Of a stretch of 57,260 nucleotides of DNA, positions 1 to 8,033 are shown piece after piece. The stretch comes from Gordonia amicalis NBRC 100051 = JCM 11271 (GTDB lineage: Bacteria > Actinomycetota > Actinomycetes > Mycobacteriales > Mycobacteriaceae). The notes below the pieces were generated by a model. That model did no database searches and was not told the DNA's origin. It was given only the letters and a program-made list of their open reading frames with translations. Made by a program: the position numbers and the translations under genes. The stretch covers positions 1 to 57,260 of the forward strand of contig NZ_BANS01000040.1 in NCBI RefSeq assembly GCF_000332995.1, in the 5' to 3' direction. Position 1 is the stretch's first letter. Each line of letters opens with the position of its first letter.

Positions 1-33
1 TCACGCCGTACCTAACGTCCGTGGTTAGTACAC

Positions 34-845
34 CTAGCCCGACGCGAGCCCGTAAGCGGCCTCGAGTTCGGCCAGCACACGCTCCGCCAGCGGGATGAGC
101 GGTTCTACCTGTGGCAGCATCTCGCGGCCGGCGACACAGCCGAACGACACCTTGTCCCCGTGCGAGTAGACGGTGATGTTGAGACCCAGACCGGCGAACA
201 CCGTCGAGATCGGGAACAGCGAGTCCAGGCGGGCGCCGTTGTAGTACATCTCTTCAACGGGACCTCGGAGGGTGGATATCGGCAGGTTGTATCCGGTGCG
301 CCGTTTGGGACCGAAAGGCAGCAACGCGGTCACGACGCTCTGCGCGACATTCGGCACCACCAAGGCCAACGATGCAGCCCCGCCGTGGGCTGCGACCTGT
401 TTCTTCGCGAAGTCCATGGCCAGATGGATCTTCGCGAGCCGCTCGACCGGATCGTCGACATCGGTTGCCAGGGAGCATGTTTTCCAATCCGAAGGCGTTG
501 CTGCGCGCGGCCTGTCCCGGATCGTCGAGCACCCGCACCGAGATCGGGCACAGACCGACGAGCGAGCGCCTCGGGAGTTCGCCCCGCTCGGCGAGCCAAT
601 CACGTAGCACCCCGGAGATGACCGCGGTCAGCACATCGTTGACGGTGACGTCGGCTGCCACGCGGATCGCCCGTACCCGACTGAGCTCGAATGTGGCGCC
701 GACGACCGCCCGGTCCGGGCCCAGTCGGCCGTTGAACCGGACGAACGGTGCACTCAACGGCAGGCCGACCCTACCCTGCAGGGCCCCGACCAGCAGATCG
801 CGTTGCGCGCCGACAACGCTCGCTTCCCGGCGCGCGAATCCCACC
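34..845 (-). pseudogene. WS/DGAT acyltransferase remnant (5'-truncated, frameshifted)
   Basis: This is the C-terminal two thirds of a wax ester synthase/diacylglycerol acyltransferase, the family that makes storage lipids from acyl-CoA. Two frames together give a family-like protein. The upstream one (about 845 to 470) reads through VNDVLTAVISGVLRDWL and SNAFGLENML. The downstream one (about 475 to the stop at 34) reads LATDVDDPVERLAKIH and ends in the usual GLNITVYSHGDKVSFG tail. The frame change lies near 470-476 and costs one base. The N-terminal part with the HHxxxDG active site is absent, because homology stops near 845 where P450 sequence on the other strand begins. The product cannot be a functional acyltransferase as written. 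The family call is well supported; the exact breakpoint is uncertain by about 15 bases. Confidence 0.75.
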
Positions 846-846
846 G

Positions 847-1426
847 GCGACATGGCGTCGGCGATCGCCAACGGCCGGATCGACGGCGAGCCGCTGTCCG
901 ACGTCGACACCGCCTCCTACTACGTGATCGTCGCCAGCGCCGGCCACGACACCACCAAGGACGCGATCTCCGGAGGCCTGCGCGCACTCATCGAGAACCC
1001 CCACGAACTCGACCGTCTCCGCCGCGACCCCGAACTCATCGGCACCGCGGTCGAAGAGATGATCCGCTGGAGCACACCCGTCAAGGAATTCATGCGCACG
1101 GCCGCCGCGGACACCTCGGTGCGTGGCGTACCGATCGCCAAGGGCGAATCCGTCTATCTCGCTTACACTTCCGAAACCGGGACGAAGAGATCTTCGACGA
1201 CCCGTTCACCTTCGACGTCGGACGCTTCCCGAACAAGCACCTCGCGTTCGGTTACGGCGTGCACTTCTGCCTGGGCGCAGCGCTGGCGCGGATGGAGATG
1301 CGAAGTCTGTTCAGCGCACTGATCCCGCGATTGAACTCGATCGAGCTGGCCGGCGAACCCGAACTGGCCGCGACGGTGTTCGTCGGCGGGCTCAAGCACC
1401 TGCCGATCCGGTACTCGATCCGCTGA
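847..1426 (+). pseudogene. cytochrome P450 remnant (5'-truncated, frameshifted)
   Basis: This is the C-terminal half of a bacterial cytochrome P450, a haem monooxygenase. The visible landmarks are the I-helix oxygen-binding segment ASAGHDTTKD, the ExxR motif in VEEMIRW, and the haem-binding loop FGYGVHFCLGAALARME with its cysteine ligand. The expected N-terminal ~200 residues are missing: similarity begins at SAIANGRIDGEPL, immediately after the WS/DGAT remnant on the opposite strand. A one-base deletion near 1172-1175 splits the frame. Upstream reads LAYTSETG where the family has a serine-alanine-asparagine-arginine stretch, and the downstream frame resumes at NRDEEIFDDP. The remnant is non-functional as read. 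The I-helix and haem-loop sequences resemble actinobacterial sterol or fatty-acid P450s, but the subfamily cannot be assigned. Confidence 0.8.
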
Positions 1427-1469
1427 CGCCTCACGTATCGAACTCGGCCGAATTGGGTACGCCGCCCCC

Positions 1470-2069
1470 ATGACCCACTTCGACTTCTACTTCGATCCCG
1501 TGTGCCCCTTCGCCTGGGCCGCGTCGCGTTGGCTCCTCGACCGCGCGAACGCCCACGATGCCGATGTCGACTGGCACCTCATGAGTCTCGCGATCCTGAA
1601 CGAGGACGAGGAGCCGGATTCCGACGAACAGCGCCGCCGGCTCGACACGGCACGCCGGCTGGGACGCGTCCTCGCGGCCGCCACCGACAAGGCCGGCGCC
1701 GACGCGATCGAGCCGCTCTACTCCGCGCTCGGCAGGCGTATCCACTTCGCGGGCGACGAGGTGACCTCGACGGTCGTCGCCGAGGCGCTGGCCGAGGCCG
1801 GACTCCCGGCCGAGCTGGCCGACGCCATGGACGACGCCTCCTTCGACGACGCGGTGCGCGCGTCCCACGAACGCAGCCAAGAAGCGCTCGGCGAGGACGG
1901 GGGCAGCCCGATTCTCGGCATCGACGGCACCTACTTCTTCGGACCGGTGCTCGCCGGCATCCCGACCGGCGATGAGGCCGAGGCCCTGTACACCTCGCTC
2001 GTCGCCATCGCCGGCACGGCGTTCGCGCAGATGAAGCGGCCAGCCAATCCGCCGACCTTCACCGCGTGA
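1470..2069 (+). CDS. DsbA-family thioredoxin-fold protein (mycothiol-dependent nitroreductase-like)
   Basis: This 199-residue cytoplasmic protein belongs to the DsbA-like family that includes the mycobacterial mycothiol-dependent nitroreductase Rv2466c. It shows the family signature FDPVCPFAW near residue 10, the MSLAILNE segment, a helical insertion, and the cis-proline/C-terminal block GSPILGIDG with FFGPVL. In Rv2466c the active site is CPWC. Here it is CPFA, so the resolving cysteine is missing and only a one-cysteine (mycothiol-mixed-disulfide) mechanism is possible. There is no signal peptide. The ATG at 1470 follows the P450 remnant closely. Its stop lies one base from the stop of the convergent DUF427 gene. 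A paralogue with the same CPFA change is at 17507-18238. Confidence 0.75.
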   Translation: MTHFDFYFDPVCPFAWAASRWLLDRANAHDADVDWHLMSLAILNEDEEPDSDEQRRRLDTARRLGRVLAAATDKAGADAIEPLYSALGRRIHFAGDEVTSTVVAEALAEAGLPAELADAMDDASFDDAVRASHERSQEALGEDGGSPILGIDGTYFFGPVLAGIPTGDEAEALYTSLVAIAGTAFAQMKRPANPPTFTA

Positions 2070-2070
2070 G

Positions 2071-2844
2071 TCAGTCGATCTGCACGTCGACCCACTCGTC
2101 GTAGAAGCAGATCAGATCCCGCACCGGTTCGGCGTCGGGCAGCGGATCGGTGTAGGTCCAGGCGACGTCGGGAACGACCTCGTCGCCGACCACCGCCGAC
2201 CAGTACGTCGCCTGACCCTTGTACGCACACACGGTGACGGTGTCGGAGCGTTGCAGGACATCCATCCGGACGTCCTCGCGCGGGATGTAGTGCCGCGCCG
2301 GGAGGTGTGTTTCCAGCAGCAGCGTCGGGTTGTGACTCTCCGCCAGCACGGTGTCCCCGATGCGCACGACGATGTGCCTGCTGGTGGCGAGGCAGTCGAT
2401 TCGTTTGTACGGGTCGTGCGCATGCCCCATCGCGATCTGTTCTTCCTCGCGCCATTCGTCGAACGCGTCCCAGTCGAGGAGTACGTAGTCGGCGAGATCC
2501 GGGTCGTCGAGCCGAAACCCGGCTCCGACCAGCGTCCGCGCGTCGGCCCCGATGTCGTAGGTCGCGCCGGGCGCGGTGTGCATCGAAAACGGATGCGCCG
2601 GCGTCAGGATCGCGGGGTGATCAGAGCCCGGCATCGTCGGTACGTGGTGCTCGAGTGGGGCGGCGATGTCAGCGGTTCGCACCGCGTAGGACCCGACCAC
2701 CCGATACGGCTCCCACACCTGGATGGGTTCGGCAGAGTCGACGACCACCTGACCGTCGACAAACGCGCGGACACGTCGGTGCATGTCCGTCCACCGCAGC
2801 AAACCCACCTGAGACTTCGTGACTTCATCCAGGGACGTGGCCAT
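2071..2844 (-). CDS. DUF427 domain-containing protein
   Basis: This 257-residue soluble protein appears to hold two DUF427 copies. The first spans roughly residues 25-120 (VRAFVDGQVVVDS, YRVVGSYAV). The second spans roughly residues 145-250 and has the strongest family signature: HYIPREDVRMD, CAYKGQATYWS, VAWTYTDPLP and a C-terminal ICFYDEWVDV. DUF427 proteins are small beta-rich proteins of unknown biochemical role, common in actinobacteria and fungi. The ATG at 2844 is the first start in a clean frame. The gene converges on the DsbA-like gene with one base between the stops. No function is inferred beyond family membership. Confidence 0.8.
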   Translation of the reverse strand: MATSLDEVTKSQVGLLRWTDMHRRVRAFVDGQVVVDSAEPIQVWEPYRVVGSYAVRTADIAAPLEHHVPTMPGSDHPAILTPAHPFSMHTAPGATYDIGADARTLVGAGFRLDDPDLADYVLLDWDAFDEWREEEQIAMGHAHDPYKRIDCLATSRHIVVRIGDTVLAESHNPTLLLETHLPARHYIPREDVRMDVLQRSDTVTVCAYKGQATYWSAVVGDEVVPDVAWTYTDPLPDAEPVRDLICFYDEWVDVQID

Positions 2845-3176
2845 GGACCGATGGTCCTCCGCCTCGTGGGCTTTTGCCAGGGATCACGGCAAGTAATCGC
2901 ACTGCAACCAGCTCGCGCTGATCGTCGCCCTCGCGCACTACATGGCCTTCGCCGGCCCGACACTCCTCGGACGGCGCGATCACCGTGGTGTTCGGTGCGA
3001 CCGCGGGTCCGGTACCGGCAGTCGTGGCGGGGTGCTGCACGTTCGTCGTGTTCTCGATGGCGTGGATCGTCCTGCCCCTGACCGCGCGTGGCATGACGGA
3101 CCCGCCCGACGACGATGCGACCCCGGCGCGACCGCGGTCATTGACATCTCGCTCTCCGCGCGGGTAGGCAGACCAG
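2845..3176. other. intergenic stretch with a possible membrane-protein remnant
   Basis: This is about 330 bases between the DUF427 start and the MBL-fold gene. On the plus strand, one frame from about 2979 to 3167 reads GAITVVFGATAGPVPAVV then AGCCTFVVFSMAWIVLPL, a hydrophobic helix ending in a WIVLPL-type motif. This looks like the C-terminal transmembrane segment of a DUF6328-like membrane protein. Upstream, another frame reads LALIVALAHYMAFAGP. The sequence is consistent with a decayed or frameshifted small membrane-protein gene, but nothing proves it. No RNA gene or clear terminator is visible. Confidence 0.3.
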
Positions 3177-4073
3177 ATGACCACAGCGGCGCGCTTCACC
3201 GAAACCCGCTTCGACGAGGTGACCGTGCTCGCATCCACGCACGGCGGAGCGTTCCCGTACGGAAACACCGTCGTCGTGCACGGTTCCGAGGCGACGCTGG
3301 TCCTCGACCCGTCCCTCGACGTCGACCACGACCCCGTCGGTGCCGATGCCGTCATGATCAGCCACGCGCATGAGGACCACATAGCCGGCCTGCGCCACTT
3401 CGACACCGCGAAGTATGCGCATCACGACGAAGTCGGCAGAGTTCGTTCACTCCAGGTCCTTCTCGACGGATACGGACTCACGCCCGAGGAACGCGCCGCG
3501 GTCGACGCCCAGATCGGTGACACCTTCGCACTCACGCCCGGATTTCCGGAGGCGCGCGGCGTCGGCGACGGGCACGTCTTCGATCTCGGGGACATCACCG
3601 CGACGGTCGTCCACCTCCCCGGCCACACCCGTGGACACTGCGGTGTTCTCGTCGAACCGACCGGCTTTTTCTACATCGCCGATATCGACCTCACCCGCTT
3701 CGGCCCGATGTACGGCGACGTCGGCAGCAGCGTCGACGACTACCTCGCCTCCATCGCGCGCGTCCGCGAGGTCGAGGCCCGGTGGTACGGCACCTTCCAC
3801 CAGAAGGGAGTCGTGGAGGGCGCGAGAGTTCTTCGTGAACGCCTGAAAGCGTACGAGGGTGTCATCCACCGCCGCGAGGAACGGTTGCTGGAATTCCTGG
3901 ACCGGCCCCGGCGACTCGACGAGATCGTCGAGCACCGGCTCGTATACCGACCTCACGTACAGATGCCCTTCGTCGATGCCGTCGAACGACGTACCGCCCA
4001 GCTCCACCTCGAACGTCTCGCCCGCCACGGCCAGACCGCGACGACCGACCAGGGAACCTTCTATCGACCGTGA
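3177..4073 (+). CDS. MBL-fold metallo-hydrolase
   Basis: This 298-residue protein of the metallo-beta-lactamase superfamily is probably a cytoplasmic Zn hydrolase of unknown substrate. The metal-binding motif HAHEDH occupies residues 63-68 (H63, H65, D67, H68). A second histidine sits in HLPGHTRGH and the bridging aspartate in YIADIDLTRFG. The C-terminal ~90 residues (from EGVIHRREERLLEF) form the winged-helix-like tail seen in glyoxalase II/LACTB2-type members, with a last motif GQTATTDQGTFYR. The ATG at 3177 is the only convincing start. It is followed after 175 bases by fadB2 on the same strand. There is no signal peptide. Confidence 0.85.
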   Translation: MTTAARFTETRFDEVTVLASTHGGAFPYGNTVVVHGSEATLVLDPSLDVDHDPVGADAVMISHAHEDHIAGLRHFDTAKYAHHDEVGRVRSLQVLLDGYGLTPEERAAVDAQIGDTFALTPGFPEARGVGDGHVFDLGDITATVVHLPGHTRGHCGVLVEPTGFFYIADIDLTRFGPMYGDVGSSVDDYLASIARVREVEARWYGTFHQKGVVEGARVLRERLKAYEGVIHRREERLLEFLDRPRRLDEIVEHRLVYRPHVQMPFVDAVERRTAQLHLERLARHGQTATTDQGTFYRP

Positions 4074-4248
4074 ACGTCCGGTTCTTTGACGACGTACAGG
4101 TGCCCATGCGCAACCCGACGAGTGACTCGCGTACTGCGAGGGGCGTCAGATCCCCCGCCGTGATGGCGCGAGTTCGCCCGACCTCGCCTGGGTCGCACCG
4201 AACCGACGTACTACCGTTTGTCGTGTAACTCGACTCGGAGGTTTCACT

Positions 4249-5094
4249 GTGCAGAACATCGGCGTCATCGGCGGCGGCACCATGGGAGCGGGCATCGCGG
4301 AGGTGTGCGCGAAGTCCGGCAGCGATGTCGTCATCATCGAGGTCAAACAGGAATTCGCCGACGCCGCACGTGCGCGTGTCGAGAAGTCCCTGGCCCGCGC
4401 CGTCAGCAAGGGCAAGCTCAGTCAGGAAGATGCCGACGCCGCCCTCGGCCGGCTGCGCGTCAGCCTCGACTACGCCGACCTCGCCGACCGCGATCTGGTC
4501 ATCGAGGCCGCACCCGAGAACGAGCAGCTCAAGCGCGACATCTTCGCACGCCTCGACGAGGCCGTCGGCGAGAACACCATCCTCGCCACCAACACGTCGT
4601 CGATCCCGATCATCAAGGTCGCGACCGCCACCAAGCGTCCCGAGCGCGTCGTGGGCGTCCACTTCTTCAATCCGGTGCCGGTGATGCCACTGGTCGAGAT
4701 CATCTCGACCCTGGTCACCACTCCGGAGACCGCCGACGCCGTCAGCGCCTACGTCAAGGACGTCCTCGGCAAGAATCCGGTCAATGCCGGTGACCGTTCG
4801 GGCTTCATCGTCAACGCCCTGCTCATCCCGTACCTCTGCCAGGCGATCCGGATGTACGACTCCGGCTACGCCTCGGCCGAGGACATCGACACCGCCATGA
4901 AGGGCGGATGCGGATATCCGATGGGACCGCTGACGCTCGTCGACACCATCGGCCTCGACATCACCCTCGCCGCCGCCGAATCGTTGTACGACGAGTTCGC
5001 CGAGCCGCACTTCGCGCCTCCGGCACTGCTGCGGCGCATGGTCGACGCGGGTCACCTGGGACGCAAGTCCGGACGTGGCTTCTACAGCTACTGA
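4249..5094 (+). CDS. fadB2: 3-hydroxybutyryl-CoA dehydrogenase
   Basis: This 281-residue NAD(P)-dependent enzyme interconverts 3-hydroxyacyl-CoA and acetoacetyl-CoA-type 3-ketoacyl-CoA. The Rossmann motif is GVIGGGTMGAG (residues 5-15). The catalytic histidine is H138 in GVHFFNPVPVMPLVE, paired with E150. The C-terminal helical dimerisation domain includes GGCGYPMGPLTLVD and the typical end GRKSGRGFYSY. Length and architecture match mycobacterial FadB2. The start is a GTG at 4249, preceded by the ribosome site CGGAGG about 6 bases upstream. A strong hairpin terminator follows the stop. It could feed short-chain beta-oxidation or PHB-type metabolism. Confidence 0.93.
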   Translation: MQNIGVIGGGTMGAGIAEVCAKSGSDVVIIEVKQEFADAARARVEKSLARAVSKGKLSQEDADAALGRLRVSLDYADLADRDLVIEAAPENEQLKRDIFARLDEAVGENTILATNTSSIPIIKVATATKRPERVVGVHFFNPVPVMPLVEIISTLVTTPETADAVSAYVKDVLGKNPVNAGDRSGFIVNALLIPYLCQAIRMYDSGYASAEDIDTAMKGGCGYPMGPLTLVDTIGLDITLAAAESLYDEFAEPHFAPPALLRRMVDAGHLGRKSGRGFYSY

Positions 5095-5111
5095 CCACTT
5101 TCCGACGAACC

Positions 5112-5160
5112 CGACAAAACGCCCCCGACGACGCCCCGCGTCACCGGGGGCGTTTTGTCG
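5112..5160 (+). terminator. intrinsic terminator after fadB2
   Basis: A perfect 15-base inverted repeat (5112-5126 pairs with 5146-5160) encloses a 19-base loop. The outer stem has A-rich and T-rich arms (ACAAAA / TTTTGT), so the 3' arm itself supplies the T tract. It lies 18 bases after the fadB2 stop. Confidence 0.85.
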
Positions 5161-5348
5161 TCATGACGAGGTTCGCCGGATTGCGCACGAGGGGTGTGAC
5201 CCACCTCACTGCACCCGAGACCTGTTGTCGCGCAACGAATTAGTGGTCCCGCCGACGGTCAATTCACGATCACGGGTTACAGACGAGGACCTGGTGGCAA
5301 CACTCGGGGTGTACGCATCCCACAGCGGATGAGAAGGGAGCGAGACCG

Positions 5349-6365
5349 ATGACAGTTTCCACCACCACCATCCACCAGCAACTTCGTGCAATCCTCGCGA
5401 TGACCCACACCGAGATCCAGATCGCCGAGACGCGCCAGGCCCAGGCCCGGACCGACGCGATCCGCAAGGAACTCTCCGAGAACGCCGAGAAGGCGCGGAA
5501 GCGTGCCGAGGCGATCGAGGCCGCTCTTCGCGACCGCGGCGGACTCGTCGATGTCGTCCGACCCGTTCTCGGCCGCGTCGGCGCGATGGCCAAGACCCTT
5601 GTGGAGCAGGCCCAACCGCTCGACGAGGCACTCCTCGACGACCTCGCCCTGGAGCAGCGGCTCCTCGCACGCTCGACGTATCTCAAGGCCCTCGCGACCG
5701 GCCAGGAGGACACGGAGCTCGTCGACCTGGCCGAACGGCTGGTCGTGGCCCACACCGCGACGGTCAACTGGCTGACCACGGTCCTCGCCGAAGAGGCGCT
5801 GGGCGGACCGACGGCACTGCGCCGGGGCCCGACCCAGTGGGTGAGCGGACTCGCGGCACGCGCGCTCACCGCACCGGCGAACGGCGCATCGTGGGCCATT
5901 GACCGCACCGCGGACTTCGCGCGCCAGATCCCGGACCCGATCGCCGTGGTACGCAGCCGTTTCGCGAGCGCCGTCGACGACGCGGCCGACGCCGCCTCGC
6001 GTGCCGGTGACGCGATCGAGAACGCCGGTGCCGCGGTCTCGAAGACGGTGGCCGCCGGCCGCGACGCAGCCCTGGAGGCAGTCGAGGACAGTGCCCGCGA
6101 CAACGGCGCCGTCGGCGCAGCGAACGCGCTCCACCAGCTCCGCGAGTTCACCGGCACCGTCGACTCCGCGGATCTGCCGATCGACGGTTACGCCGACCTC
6201 AACGTCGGTGATGCCGTCGCCGCCGTCAAGGAACTGACGGAACCGGCCGAACTCCGCGTGACCCTCGCCTACGAGGAGACCCACAAGAACCGTCAGCGGG
6301 TCGTCTCGGCCATCGAGATCCGATTCGCCGAACTCGCCAAGGAACTGGTCGGCATCGACAGCTGA
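5349..6365 (+). CDS. alpha-helical protein of unknown function (ferritin-like/phasin-like)
   Basis: This 338-residue protein is predicted to be almost entirely helical, with no signal peptide and no transmembrane segment. Residues ~10-65 are a charged coiled-coil stretch (ETRQAQARTDAIRKELSENA). Residues ~95-150 contain LALEQRLLARSTYLKALATG and VNWLTTVLAEEALGGP, which resemble a ferritin-like four-helix bundle, but a convincing di-iron ExxH pair is not visible. Residues ~195-260 are alanine-rich (AVDDAADAASRAGDAIENAG), reminiscent of apolipoprotein- or phasin-type amphipathic helices. It stands alone between two hairpin terminators, with AGAAGGGAGCG upstream of ATG 5349. It could be a granule- or lipid-associated protein, but this is a guess from composition. 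Confidence 0.6.
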   Translation: MTVSTTTIHQQLRAILAMTHTEIQIAETRQAQARTDAIRKELSENAEKARKRAEAIEAALRDRGGLVDVVRPVLGRVGAMAKTLVEQAQPLDEALLDDLALEQRLLARSTYLKALATGQEDTELVDLAERLVVAHTATVNWLTTVLAEEALGGPTALRRGPTQWVSGLAARALTAPANGASWAIDRTADFARQIPDPIAVVRSRFASAVDDAADAASRAGDAIENAGAAVSKTVAAGRDAALEAVEDSARDNGAVGAANALHQLREFTGTVDSADLPIDGYADLNVGDAVAAVKELTEPAELRVTLAYEETHKNRQRVVSAIEIRFAELAKELVGIDS

Positions 6366-6383
6366 TCTGCCCTACCGGCCAAC

Positions 6384-6419
6384 ACGACGGCCGCCATCCC
6401 AGCGGGTGGCGGCCGTCGT
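6384..6419 (+). terminator. hairpin after the helical unknown gene
   Basis: A perfect 13-base inverted repeat (6384-6396 with 6407-6419) has a 10-base loop. It lies 18 bases after the stop of the 338-residue gene. There is no T tract, so it is a strong GC hairpin that is terminator-like by position. Confidence 0.65.
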
Positions 6420-6530
6420 CGCGTGCTGTGACCGGTACGCGGGGCCGTTGACACGAACCCACGGTTCTGACATTTTTGATCACACCCGTTGTCACATCAG
6501 GACCGCGGGCCGAGCCGATCCGGGGGTCAG

Positions 6531-7385
6531 ATGTCTCAGCAGAAACGCACGATGACGCGAGTCGAGATGGACAACGTCGACAGCAGTTTCTTCGCGCGAT
6601 CCCTGCTGTCGATGGGGCAGACCATGAGTACGACAAACGTGATCATGCAGCTCGCCAACCCCGCCGTCGGCTACGGCGTCGCACGCAGCAAGGTCGAGAA
6701 CGGGCGCCTCGACAAGCACCCGGTGAAACGTGCCCGCACCACCGCGTCGTACCTGGCGGTCGCCGCGATGGGCAACGCCGACGACCGGCGACGCTACCGC
6801 CAGGCGGTCAACGGACAGCACGCCCAGGTGCGCTCGGACGCCGACAGCCCGGTGGAGTACAACGCGATGAACCCCGACCTCCAGCTCTGGGTCGCCGCCT
6901 GCCTCTACTTCGGGTGGGAGGCCATCTACGAGCGCGTGCACGGTCCGCTGCACGGCGCCGAACGTGAGGAGTTCTACCAGCAGGGCAAGGTGTGCGGTAC
7001 AACGTTGCAGATGCCCGCCGAGGCCTGGCCGGAGAGCCGCGATGCCTTCGACGAGTACTGGGACTCACAGGTCGCCCGCATCGAGATCAGCGACGAGATC
7101 CGGGACTTCCTCCTCGACATCGCCAACTTCGGCTACGCCCCCAAGGCGATCCAGGACCGCTACGGTCCGGTCAAGCTCCGGCGGACGATCGGCTACCTCC
7201 CCGAACCGTTCCGGAAGGCCCTGCGGGTGGAGTGGACCGACGAAGACCAGAAGTGGTTCGACGAGTACGTCGGCAAGCTGGTCGAGGCCGAACGCAAGAA
7301 GCCACTCTGGTTGTCGCAGATCGCTTTTCACATTCTTCTGCGCGACGTCCGCCTGCGTTGCCGGCTCGGCCGTCCGCTCGTCTGA
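6531..7385 (+). CDS. oxygenase MpaB family protein (DUF2236)
   Basis: This ~284-residue protein is of the DUF2236/MpaB/latex-clearing-protein family, haem-b proteins that cleave rubber-like or prenyl double bonds or act on unknown substrates. Supporting segments are the N-terminal VEMDNVDSSFFARSLLSMG, a conserved NPDLQLWVAACLYFGWEAIYE block, the family's EFYQQGKVCGTTLQMP, and the C-terminal FRKALRVEWTDEDQKWFDEY. A TTG at 6489 is in frame, but ATG 6531 (MSQQKRTMTRVE) gives a family-like N-terminus. There is no signal peptide, so it is probably cytoplasmic or membrane-associated. Substrate unknown. Confidence 0.8.
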   Translation: MSQQKRTMTRVEMDNVDSSFFARSLLSMGQTMSTTNVIMQLANPAVGYGVARSKVENGRLDKHPVKRARTTASYLAVAAMGNADDRRRYRQAVNGQHAQVRSDADSPVEYNAMNPDLQLWVAACLYFGWEAIYERVHGPLHGAEREEFYQQGKVCGTTLQMPAEAWPESRDAFDEYWDSQVARIEISDEIRDFLLDIANFGYAPKAIQDRYGPVKLRRTIGYLPEPFRKALRVEWTDEDQKWFDEYVGKLVEAERKKPLWLSQIAFHILLRDVRLRCRLGRPLV

Positions 7386-7406
7386 CGCCGTCCGACACAC
7401 GCGTGC

Positions 7407-7483
7407 GGTGTGCGAGGAGCGATAGCGACGAGCCTCCTCGCTCCCTGAGGTGCGAGGAGCGATAGCGACGAGCCTCGAAGGGT
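7407..7483. repeat. two copies of a ~28-bp intergenic repeat
   Basis: The block GTGCGAGGAGCGATAGCGAC continues with GAGCCTC. It occurs at about 7409-7435 and again at about 7451-7477, separated by CTCGCTCCCTGAG; the second copy is followed by GAAGGGTC. The CTCCCTGAG ... CGAAGGG frame is the same as that of the repeats at the window end, so both appear to belong to one interspersed repeat class. Confidence 0.8.
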
Positions 7484-7542
7484 CAGTGACCGGATCGCCG
7501 AAACGGCAGGTCAACGGCGTCGCGGCAACGTACGGTCACCCG

Positions 7543-8013
7543 ATGACACTCCGCTTCCGCACCACGGCCATCACCGCCATCGCCGCAGCCGCACTCCTCA
7601 CGCCCGCTCTCCTGGGCCCGGTCACCGCGAATGCGACTCCCTCCTCAGGGGTCTCGGCGGTCACCCTCGCCGAGACCGACATCCCCGCCGGACTGCTGCC
7701 GTTCGTTCCGCAAGGCGTGCACGTGGAGGTCCGCGAGATCACCATCGCACCCGGCGGCACCACCGGCTGGCACTACCACGACGCCCAGATCTACGCCTTC
7801 GTCCGGCAGGGCACGCTCACCCACCCGGGCGCGGACTGCAAACCGGTCGTCTACCGGGCCGGCGAGGTCATCGAGGAACCCGCCGGGAAGGTCAACACCC
7901 ACGAGGGCACCAATCTCGGCACCGTCCCGGTGATCCTCGACGTCCTCTACCTGATGCCGCCCGGCAAGCCGTTGTCGGAGGACGCCGTCGCACCACCCTG
8001 TGCGCAGTCGTAG
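7543..8013 (+). CDS. secreted cupin-domain protein
   Basis: This 156-residue protein has a Sec signal peptide (MTLRFRTTAITAIAAAALL, then TPALLGPVTANA, with AxA cleavage near residue 31). A single small cupin beta-barrel follows: VEVREITIAPGGTTGWHYHDAQIYAF with the first metal-binding histidines (HYHD), then GEVIEEPAGKVNTHEG with a second-motif histidine. A C-terminal VILDVLYLMPPG completes the fold. An in-frame start exists upstream at 7450 inside the repeat block, but the ATG at 7543 is chosen because it gives a clean signal peptide. It converges with an alpha/beta-hydrolase gene 20 bases away. Ligand unknown. Confidence 0.8.
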   Translation: MTLRFRTTAITAIAAAALLTPALLGPVTANATPSSGVSAVTLAETDIPAGLLPFVPQGVHVEVREITIAPGGTTGWHYHDAQIYAFVRQGTLTHPGADCKPVVYRAGEVIEEPAGKVNTHEGTNLGTVPVILDVLYLMPPGKPLSEDAVAPPCAQS

Positions 8014-8033
8014 ATGTACCGGCGCTCCGGCTT

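Noticed and set aside
5349..6365. Assigning the 338-residue protein as HBHA/TadA lipid-droplet protein
   Set aside because: It lacks the lysine-rich heparin-binding tail and the order of helices seen in HBHA, so only general helical character is reported.
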